A DNA stretch of 64,000 nucleotides. Source: Astropecten irregularis (Eukaryota > Echinodermata > Asteroidea > Paxillosida > Astropectinidae). The stretch covers positions 18,104,001 to 18,168,000 of the forward strand of contig OZ020244.1 in NCBI GenBank assembly GCA_963971285.1. Direction: 5' to 3'. Below, in pieces: positions 59,201 through 64,000 of this stretch. Below the pieces are notes generated by a model that made no database searches, was not told the DNA's origin, and saw only the letters and a list, made by a program, of their open reading frames with translations. The position numbers and the translations under genes are program-made. Numbering within the stretch: position 1 is the first letter of the stretch; each line of letters begins with the position of its first letter.

Positions 59201-59712
59201 GGCAGGGCTTTGATTTTTGAGGGAAATTATGGGGTAAAAACGGTAACCAAGATTGTAACATTTCACCGCTGCACGGACGGCCGCACACGAGAATAGTCTG
59301 GTTTCCACTCTGACATTTTGAGGACTCTTGATATGTTGGGTCTGGGCACTAGACTAACCAGACCAGACAAAATGGCCTCACGCGATCAGACGGCCTGTTT
59401 TAAAGTTTACAAGAAGCGCGTAAGAAAATTATATTTTAACCCTGAAATGTTTAACAAATTTCTTCAATCTAGGCTTTTAAGGACCCAGGAACATTTGCTG
59501 AAAGTCAAAAGTATCATTTTTGAGGAGTAGAAGTTAGTTCAGAGCCAAAAAAATCAATGTGTTTTGGGATCCCGTCAACCCACAATCGCCAATTTACCTT
59601 TCCCTTGTGTGTCTATCTGTCCTTTGCTACGATGTCGTCCCGTTTTATGTGATTTATTTTGCTGTTTAAATGCCCCAGGTCGATGAGTTTCCTGCTCACT
59701 GTTCGCAGCCAT
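41200..59712 (-). CDS. TSR1: TSR1 pre-rRNA-processing protein homolog, complete
   Basis: TSR1 is a nucleolar and cytoplasmic assembly factor that binds pre-40S ribosomal particles and is released late in small-subunit maturation. Twenty-two coding exons with matching phases predict 816 residues (human about 804). Recognisable stretches are the N-terminus [104 protein letters not shown] and [20 protein letters not shown]. As in known TSR1, the GTPase-like fold lacks a usable P-loop; [12 protein letters not shown] stands where a GKS/T would be. The start ATG is 77 bases from the divergent APEH start. The introns are loaded with transposons, and no exon is broken. Confidence 0.97.
41430..41530. 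mobile_element. tRNA-derived SINE, rearranged
   Basis: GAAGTGGGATTCGAACCAGC (minus-oriented B box) faces GTCGCTGGTTCAAATCCAGTCC (plus-oriented B box) within 60 bases, followed by TTTTTCTTTGTTCACTTTTC. This looks like two SINE heads in opposite orientation or a fold-back of one. It lies in the last TSR1 intron. Confidence 0.6.
41681..41879. mobile_element. MITE, TAAGATAATGGATTTG ends
   Basis: The terminal repeats TAAGATAATGGATTTG and CAAATCCATTATCTTA flank an imperfect palindrome containing GAATTATACA and TGTGGCTCTGAAAAGAGC. The inner part resembles the 16503-16733 family. It lies in the last TSR1 intron. Confidence 0.8.
42246..42486. mobile_element. MITE, GGGGCCAATTTCAT family, copy 3
   Basis: The ends GGGGCCAATTTCATAAAAC and GTTTTATGAAATTGGCCCC are perfectly inverted. 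The interior TTTGGCTGTTTTTTGCTGAC and TTGTGCTAAGCAAC match the other copies. A fragment of the CCAAGCCTAGCCTC family (42165-42245) directly adjoins it, suggesting nesting. Confidence 0.87.
42866..43094. mobile_element. MITE, GGGCCTTTACGAAACCAGGCTTGAGGC family
   Basis: The left end GGGCCTTTACGAAACCAGGC pairs with GCCTCATTTCGTAAAGGGC. Inner inverted words include TTGAGGCTAAGCTTGGGACT and AATCCTAAGCCAAGCCTCA. A second copy is at 61903-62123 in APEH and fragments are at 31405 and 42165. Confidence 0.82.
43732..45627. mobile_element. piggyBac-like MITE (TTAA ends), copy 2, split by a hAT-like insertion
   Basis: It begins TTAACCCCTTCAGCCCGGC and ends GGGCAGAAGGGGTTAA, with the TTAA target site at both ends. 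Removing the nested element (43811-45299) leaves about 407 bases, close to the 359-base copy at 27041. GTTCGCCTCATGGCGTGAG and ACAATAAAGGTTCATTGAAC are shared with that copy in inverse orientation. It sits in TSR1 between exons 18 and 19. Confidence 0.85.
43811..45291. mobile_element. Non-autonomous hAT-like transposon, 1,481 bp
   Basis: The perfect 16-base terminal inverted repeat TAGGCCTGGGCGATTA is flanked by a perfect 8-base duplication, GTGGTCAT (43803-43810 and 45292-45299). An 8-bp target duplication and a short GGCNTGGGCG-type end are hAT features. The subterminal parts are full of CGATTAATCG and TAATCGTGA repeats, likely transposase binding sites. No transposase reading frame is visible. 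Confidence 0.9.
45959..46219. mobile_element. MITE, CATTACAGAAA(C/T)GAGCCCA family, copy 2
   Basis: It starts CATTACAGAATTATGAGCCC and ends CTCTCAGTTCTGTAATG. It shares nearly the whole interior (CATGAGCACCACTCTGTGTT, AGCATGCTAGGAGTAAATGG) with 20038-20313. It lies in the TSR1 intron between exons 17 and 18. Confidence 0.82.
47289..47868. mobile_element. MITE, GGGGCCAATTTCAT family, interrupted by a TTAA element
   Basis: The outer ends CTGGGGCCAATTTCATAGAG and GCTCTATGAAATTAGCCCC match the family. The left arm stops at TTTGCTTAAAGG (47331) and family sequence resumes after CCTTTAA at 47697 with GCACCAAAAACCTTGGTC. A 367-base element has inserted at TTAA. Confidence 0.75.
47331..47697. mobile_element. 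TTAAAGG-type MITE (TTAA insertion), copy A
   Basis: It has TTAA at both ends (TTAAAGGTACAATACATG and TGCTCCCTTTAA). The interior TTTGAGCTCAATCGGACATC and TATGTTTCTACCAGCACCAT is shared with 48743-49090 and, in part, 14735-14974. Insertion at TTAA suggests a piggyBac-type mover. Confidence 0.78.
48743..49090. mobile_element. TTAAAGG-type MITE, copy B
   Basis: It runs from GTAAAGGTATAATACATG to ACTGTACCTTTAA and shares GAGCTCAATCGGACATCTGA and AAACCCGACTC with copy A, 1.4 kb away. It lies in the intron between TSR1 exons 13 and 14. Confidence 0.78.
49895..50028. mobile_element. MITE, CCCAAATCTCTGGCTG family, abutting a TSR1 splice donor
   Basis: The left end GGCCGTGTCCCAAATCTCTG and right end GAGAGATTTCAGACAAAGCC are imperfect inverted repeats. 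The interior AATGGCTGCAGTCACTGGCT matches the copy at 8846. Its right end is only 11 bases from the TSR1 exon 11 boundary (50040). Confidence 0.75.
51247..51503. mobile_element. MITE-like palindrome, TTCATACTCGCTGCG ends
   Basis: GGTTCATACTCGCTGCGTTT and GCAGTGAGTATGAA are inverted, as are TGTTCATACTCTGCC-like and GTATGCAGTGCACG inner words. It lies in the intron between TSR1 exons 9 and 10. I see only one copy. Confidence 0.6.
53005..53590 (-). mobile_element. LINE (RTE-like) fragment, reverse-transcriptase C-terminus
   Basis: The minus-strand frame reads [40 protein letters not shown] and [15 protein letters not shown]. It then continues, past a stop, as [21 protein letters not shown] and ends in a GATGATGATGA tail. 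These are the standard 3' coding residues of LINE endonuclease/reverse transcriptases. Internal stops and truncation make it a dead fragment. It lies directly beyond the donor of TSR1 exon 7. Confidence 0.8.
55645..55750 (-). mobile_element. tRNA-Thr-derived SINE, minus copy in TSR1
   Basis: ATTGACTGGAGCGGGATTAA (decayed B box), then ACAAACTGAGCTATCCAGC (A box complement) and TATTGGTGGTGTCCC (leader) match the 25840 copy reversed. It lies between TSR1 exons 4 and 5. Confidence 0.75.
56850..56960 (+). repeat. AAT microsatellite with SINE-like flank
   Basis: (AAT)n at about 56850-56870 is followed by TTTATAGTGCGCCTTTTCC and AGTGATCAAAGGCAC, a common tRNA-unrelated repeat tail of marine invertebrates. 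A related word (TTTATATAGCGCTTAATACA) is at 46441. It lies in TSR1 intron 2. Confidence 0.5.
58155..58867. mobile_element. CpG-rich transposon-like element, 713 bp, family unknown
   Basis: The terminal inverted repeat CACAGCGAAAAATTCCC and GGGATTTTTCGCTGTG is flanked by CCCCA on both sides (58150-58154 and 58868-58872), a likely 5-base target duplication. The body is far richer in CpG than the surrounding intron and carries TGACGTCA at 58254-58261 and 58789-58796. No long reading frame resembles a transposase. It lies in TSR1 intron 1. Confidence 0.75.
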
Positions 59713-59789
59713 CTTGAGTTTTGAGTGGCACGTGCGCGTTGTTTAAATGGAGTGCGCCACCAAGAGACGATCTGGAAAACAATTTCAAC
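59713..59789. promoter_or_regulatory. TSR1/APEH divergent promoter, 77 bp
   Basis: The start codons of TSR1 (minus, 59712) and APEH (plus, 59790) are 77 bases apart, so both 5' UTRs and the core promoter must fit here. It contains the E-box CACGTG (59729-59734) in GGCACGTGCGCG, a Myc/Max or USF-type site, and no clear TATA box. Each ATG lies in a TISU-like context: CAAGATGGCTGC for TSR1 and CAACATGGCAGC for APEH (consensus SAASATGGCGGC), which suits very short leaders. AGTGCGCCACCAAGAG (59751-59766) equals the end of the 6175/30701 MITE family. Confidence 0.85.
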
Positions 59790-62700
59790 ATGGCAGCCTC
59801 CATGGTAATGTTTTTGCTCATACATCAAATATGTAACCATTTTTAACTATTAACATGATCATTGAACCGGTACAATCGAGATACTACTAGCCTACTACTA
59901 GATCGGAGTTTTACTCTGCAATGTGTTTAAGTTAAAACTGGTTTTTAGATGCACTGTTTGATCTAATTTGTCGATCCCTTTTCAGTTTTTGGCCTTGGAT
60001 CACACAAAGTCAAAAATTAAAATTGGAAAGTGAACAAAGCAAAGAAAAGTTGACTGGACTGTAGTTGCAATGATCATAACCCTTGGTCTGAGCTGACATG
60101 GGGACTGGGACCTAAGCAGTATATATCATATATATATAAATATATAGGGCCTAGACCTATATGTAGGCCTAATTAAAAAGCAAGGAAAACTGACCTTACT
60201 TTGAGGGAATTACTCATTCGAAAATACAACACGATGTCTGTATTTGTCCATAGAGAATGGATGCATCTTAACTCTGCGACGCGTCGTAAGTTTTATGAAA
60301 TCGGCCCCTCATGTCAGGAACATGATTTTAAAGCCACGAAAATTCCATTTCATGTGTGAAAAAGAACAAATTTGGGAGAGGATCCTGAAAGGTCGGACCA
60401 GATCCGTGATCATGGTGATCCAACTTTCATCAATTACACCCTTAAACATTATGTGATTAATTATGTTTTTTATTGTCTAGCCTGTGACAACCAACATGTT
60501 CCCTAGTTTGGAAGAAGCGTCAAGTGTTTACCGAGACTATGCAGCAATACCTGCACCTGCTGGTGCTTCCCTGCACAAGACAAAAGAGGGCGCTTTATCC
60601 GTCTTGACTGACTGGACCCAGCGAGACCTTGAGAGGTCGGAGAAAGTGAAATTCCAGTTGATGCACTTGGTTCTTCCCGACGGAGGGAGTAAGCTTGGGA
60701 AAGTTATCAACGCGGGATGCAGTGCGGAGGTCAAGCCTGAGTAAGAAATGAATTTGAGATTGACGTTTCTTTGTTTCTTTTCTTTGATTTTGAAGAACAT
60801 TATCATTTGAAATGTAAGAACTACAGTTGAAAGTAAGGTATGAAATTAAGCAGACAATTGTTTGTGTCTGCCATTGGAAATTACAAAACAAATTATGTTT
60901 GTTTCTTTCAGTTTGCTGAGCTGTAAGAGCCCCTCTGGAAATAGAAGAGCGGTCATCAGGGAAGTAAAGAACAAGAAAGGAGAAGAGAAGCAATACCTGG
61001 AGGTCAGTGACCATTATGACCATTACAAATGACCATTACAAATGACTACATGTATTACAAATGACCATTACAAATGACCATTACAAGTGACCATGACCAT
61101 TACAAATGACCATTACAAGTGAGCAATACAATTGACCATTACAAATAAGTGACCATTACAAATATATGACAGTTACAAGTGTCAAGTGAGCATTACAAAT
61201 GACCATTACAAATGACCATTACAAGTGACCATTACAAGCTACATGTAAGTGAACATTATAAATTACCATTGCAAATTACTATTGACGGATCCTTTTGTGT
61301 TTGTCATTTGCATATATACAGTATAACTTTGTGAATCCTTACAAATGATAAATTCATTGTTTTGGTCTGTTTCTTAATGATGATTTTGGAGGCTAATCAT
61401 CCTTACTCACAGCTTGGGTGCTGAATTGCGCAAGATGCAGCTACAACATGAGCGAGTTGCTGCCATTCATGTGGGTGCCGTTTAATTTGCTGCGTGCCAC
61501 ATCAACCAATATTATTATGATCTTGGAGCACATCCTGAGATCGAATGTGTTTTTTTTGTGGAGGGAGGAAAAATGGAGAACCCTTAGAAATTCAAAACCC
61601 TTGTAGTATAGGAGGGAACCAATGCACAACCAAGCCGAGATCAAACCTTGGTCACATTGGTTAGAGGCGTGTGCTTAAACGCACTTGCCACCTAGGTTTT
61701 TCAAAGTCAAGGGCAGTGCATGATTATTTGTTGATGATTTTAACTAAATATTAGTTTGAATTTTTGTTTATGTTCAACTGCTCTGCACAGATCTGGGATG
61801 GAAACCACAAGACCCATAACATTGATCTTCTGTCTCAGGAGAAGCATGGGAAAGTGTATGAGGACGGTAGGTACCAGACCACAGTCTATGACAACATAGA
61901 GCTTTTTAGGGAACCAGGCTTTAGGCTAGGCTTGGGACTTAATTTGCTACTGCTATTTGAGACGCAGAAAATGAAACAAAGGTTTTAGGCCACATGACGA
62001 AACCAAAGAAAGGCTCAAGCTTCACCATGTATTTCAAGCCAATCGTTTTATTTAGGATACAAAATGGCAGTACCTAGCAAAATGAATCCCAAGCCTAGCC
62101 TCAAGCCTCATTTCGTAAAGGCCCATAGAGCTAGAGTCTAGTCTACACAGAGCACAGTTTATCAGATGATAAGGTACCAGACCATAGTCCATGATGGCTC
62201 ATCAGGTCCTCAATGCCTCATTGGCTTCACTTCCAGCCTCAGTTTCCAACATTGTTGTTCATGAAGCTGAAGCTCCATTTGCAGAGTAGGACTATCTACT
62301 TACAAGGCATTGCCATTAGCCTCTTCTTTCACACCTGTTACTTGAAAATGGATGCATGAAACTGGAGCTGGAGCTCAGTGGAGCTTCTCAAAGGTCCATA
62401 GTGAGAGTGCTAGAGTTTAGTGTTGGGAGATATTATATGTGTTTGATAAGGGCCTTTTCCAAACTTTGGCTCTGGCTTTGGCTCCGGCTTTGTCTCAGGC
62501 TTCGTCTCTGTCATCCATAATTATACTGAAAATTTACCTTGATATGACTGAAAGCTCAGTTTTCTTGTTCTAAACAGAATATCTACTTCCAAGCCGTAGT
62601 TAAAAGCCTCTATTTTGATTCCTGTTGCTTTAAAATGGATGCACGAAATGGAGCAAGAGCCGAAGCCGGAACCGAAGCTGAGGTTTGGAAAAAGGCCCTA

Positions 62701-63518
62701 AGATACCCTTTATCAGTATTTACCTCCCTGTTGTTCTTCATTTATTAATTTTTTTCCCAGAATTATTTGGTAACTTGGCCTGGTCATCATCGGAGAACCA
62801 TCTGGTGTACATTGCTGAGAAGAAACAGCCGAAGACCACATCGTACTTTGACCCCAAGTCCAAGAAAACTGACCAAGATCCAACTAAAGAGGGCTGTCTA
62901 GGCAAAGAGGATCCAGTCAAGGTAAAAATAAAGAATGCCAGAATCTTAAACATGAACTACATTTATGATCATAGTTGTGTTCGTGAGCAAGGTTGTTTAC
63001 AGAGACCATTGTCTACAGAAAGTGTAGTGCATACAATTACATGATAATTTTCTGTATATAATCAGTGCAGTGATATTGTGAAATGAAGCTACAATTATGG
63101 TATACATACTAAATGTAAAAAATTGCTTTCTCAAAGGCTAAAAAGGCTAGTCTTTGTGAAAGAACCTAGTCGAAACGTTAGGCCCTCTTAACTCCCAAGC
63201 ATCATTACAAGTTGAACAAAATTGACTGGAGCTGGGATTCGAACTGGCAACCTTCTGAACACTGTACAGGCGCTCTACCAGCTGAGCTATCCAGCCTTAC
63301 ATTGGTGGTGTCCCCAATAGTCAATTATCTTTGTTCGTATTTTATAATTATACTAAGTTTCTTCTGTGTTATGTTGACAGGGAGATGAGAACGTTCTGCG
63401 GGAAGAATGGGGAGAGACGCTGGTGTCTAAGCACCATCCTGTGGTCTGTATCCTAGACATCCGGAGCCAGACTGTTTCCATTCTGGAAGGTGTACCGGAC
63501 GATGTCTCTGCAGGACAT
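59790..63518 (+). CDS. APEH: Acylaminoacyl-peptide hydrolase, 5' part (runs off the window)
   Basis: APEH is a cytosolic serine peptidase of the prolyl-oligopeptidase family that removes N-acylated amino acids from peptides. Six exons are visible: 59790-59804, 60481-60740, 60912-61002, 61791-61866, 62761-62921 and 63381-63518, giving 247 residues in frame. Matches to the known N-terminal propeller include TDWTQRDLERSEKVKF, SPSGNRRAVIREV, EEKQYLEIWDGN, LSQEKHGKVYED, HLVYIAEKKQPKTTSYF and TVSILEGVPDDVSAGH. The first coding exon is only 15 bases (MAASM), and it is supported by the shared promoter and the TISU-like start. The catalytic domain lies beyond 64000. Confidence 0.93.
60010..60060 (-). 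repeat. SINE tail fragment
   Basis: AATTGGAAAGTGAACAAAGC and AAAAGTTGACTGGACTG are the complement of the 3' tail of the Thr-like SINE (TCCAGTCAA then TTTGTTCACTTTTCAA). The tRNA head is missing. It lies in APEH intron 1. Confidence 0.55.
61004..61275 (+). repeat. 13-bp minisatellite, GACCATTACAAAT
   Basis: About 14-18 diverged units of GACCATTACAAAT/AGT run from just after the APEH exon 3 donor to about 61275, with single-base changes and partial units (GAGCAATACAATT, GAACATTATAAAT). The units grow less regular to the right. Confidence 0.85.
61548..61696 (-). mobile_element. tRNA-like SINE, GGAGGGAGGAAA body, copy 2
   Basis: TTTGTGGAGGGAGGAAAAAT, GGAGGGAACCAATGCACAAC, GCCGAGATCAAACCTTGGTC and CGTGTGCTTAAACGCACTTG follow the order of the copy at 34870. 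The B-box-like word is decayed. It lies in APEH intron 3. Confidence 0.55.
61903..62123. mobile_element. MITE, CCAGGCTTGAGGC family, copy 2
   Basis: AACCAGGCTTTAGGCTAGGC and CTTGGGACTTAATTTGCTAC at the left pair with CCTAGCCTCAAGCCTCATTT and CGTAAAGGCCC at the right. It is the same family as 42866-43094. Confidence 0.78.
62450..62698. mobile_element. MITE with GGCTCC-repeat arms, copy 2
   Basis: GGGCCTTTTCCAAACTTTGG and GAGGTTTGGAAAAAGGCCC are inverted ends flanked by TAA on both sides, a possible 3-base duplication. The left arm is GGCTCTGGCTTTGGCTCCGG and the right arm GAGCCGAAGCCGGAACCGAA. It ends 62 bases before APEH exon 5. Confidence 0.85.
63205..63335 (-). mobile_element. tRNA-Thr-derived SINE, minus copy in APEH
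   Basis: Reversed, it has A box TAGCTCAGCTGGTAGAGCG, anticodon loop ACAGTGT (AGT, Thr-like) and B box AGTTCGAATCC, ending TCCAGTCAATTTTGTTCAAC. The leader is GACTATTGGGGACACCACCA. The acceptor-arm pair TGGA/TCCA is intact. It lies in the intron before APEH exon 6. Confidence 0.85.
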
Positions 63519-63715
63519 GTAAGACACTGGCTCCAAACGACTCAATTTCATTTTGAACCAGATAAGACCTAGAATAATTGCACAAAATATAATTTCTAAT
63601 ATTTGAGTCGCTTTTAAAGTTTCTTGCATTTTGAGGTCAAGAAGTGATCTTTATGCTGATGAAACCCATTAAATGTTTGTTTTGCTGTGGAATAGGATTT
63701 GCAGTACAAGTCATA

Positions 63716-63949
63716 GGGCGTTTACGAAACAGAGGCTCAGGCTCCGTTTCAGGCTCCGGCTCCATTTTGTGAATCCATTCTAAAATAATGGTTATCAAAA
63801 TAGATGCTTTTGGCTGCGGTTCTATTGTAGAATCTCTAATTTGAAAAGGAAAACAGAGCTTCAGCTTTAATGAAAAACTACAGCCTATATTTTCAGCATA
63901 TGGATGTCAGAGCCAGAGCCTGAGCCCGAGCCTCTGTTTTGTAAACGCA
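63716..63949. mobile_element. MITE with GGCTCC-repeat arms, copy 3 (variant ends)
   Basis: The ends GGGCGTTTACGAAACAGAGG and CTCTGTTTTGTAAACGCAC differ from the GGCCTTTTCCAAAC ends of copies 1 and 2. The arms GGCTCAGGCTCCGTTTCAGG and CAGAGCCAGAGCCTGAGCCC and the core (GAATCCATTCTAAAATAATG) are the same family. Confidence 0.8.
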
Positions 63950-64000
63950 CATAAACTGTTGCAAACTGCTTATAAACCACAAGAATGACCTGAAACTTTT

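Larger units (their letters stand above)
50040..59712 (-). other. TSR1: TSR1 exons 1-11 (N-terminal half)
   Basis: In transcript order the exons are 59712-59598, 57582-57512, 56716-56630, 55919-55804, 55592-55400, 54488-54418, 53779-53623, 52922-52737, 51958-51808, 50974-50865 and 50165-50040. They cover the basic N-terminal tail, the degenerate GTPase-like domain (to about exon 7), the AARP2-central-type domain with [13 protein letters not shown], and an acidic linker. Exon 11 encodes a run of about 15 acidic residues ([15 protein letters not shown]), as in other TSR1 proteins. The exon 10 donor GTTTGT is weak; all other donors are standard. Confidence 0.94.

Noticed and set aside
61004..61275. 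A CRISPR-like repeat array
   Set aside because: The units are contiguous with no unique spacers, and the context is an animal intron.
41200..64000. TSR1 and APEH as an operon-like or functional system with MET or BRPF1
   Set aside because: Only TSR1 and APEH share regulatory DNA. The other genes are separated by kilobases and belong to unrelated pathways.

Overview
This is intron-rich animal nuclear DNA. Four conserved protein-coding genes can be reconstructed exon by exon, with GT-AG introns and reading phases that agree throughout. The rest is intron and intergenic sequence packed with short palindromic transposons (MITEs), tRNA-derived SINEs and a few LINE scraps. The organism is most likely an invertebrate deuterostome, probably an echinoderm and possibly a sea star. 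That is an inference from the single BRPF-type gene, the vertebrate-like full-length MET-type receptor and the style of the repeats; no species marker is visible. I saw no bacterial, viral or CRISPR content.

Layout. (1) 128-8291, plus strand: the 3' half of a BRPF1/2/3-type chromatin reader, with bromodomain, long Ser/Arg/Pro-rich linker and C-terminal PWWP domain. Its start lies left of the window. A possible poly(A) signal lies at 11517. (2) 16171-36129, minus strand: a complete 18-exon MET/RON-family receptor tyrosine kinase of 1,365 predicted residues (signal peptide, Sema, PSI, IPT repeats, membrane span, kinase, C-terminal Grb2-type docking site). It converges with BRPF1 across roughly 5-8 kb of AT-rich, repeat-filled DNA. 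(3) 41200-59712, minus strand: a complete 22-exon TSR1 gene of 816 residues, a 40S ribosomal-subunit maturation factor. (4) 59790 to the window end, plus strand: the first six exons of APEH (acylaminoacyl-peptide hydrolase). TSR1 and APEH are head to head, with only 77 bp between their start codons.

The genes do not form a pathway: they cover chromatin acetylation, growth-factor signalling, ribosome biogenesis and peptide turnover. The clearest regulatory unit is the compact TSR1/APEH divergent promoter. Both start codons sit in near-consensus TISU contexts, the spacer has a CACGTG E-box, and it also carries a 16-base exact match to the end of a MITE family found elsewhere in the window.

Repeats worth attention include a 1.48-kb hAT-like element (8-bp target duplication) nested inside a TTAA-flanked piggyBac-like MITE; a 713-bp CpG-rich element with two TGACGTCA sites in TSR1 intron 1; a near-perfect 231-bp inverted repeat; a perfect 74-bp tandem duplication against a MET splice acceptor; and several MITE families with two to five copies here. 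I found no convincing new multi-gene system. The most informative gene-level oddities are a MET receptor without the furin-type cleavage motif of its vertebrate relatives and a NAGNAG acceptor at its juxtamembrane tyrosine.
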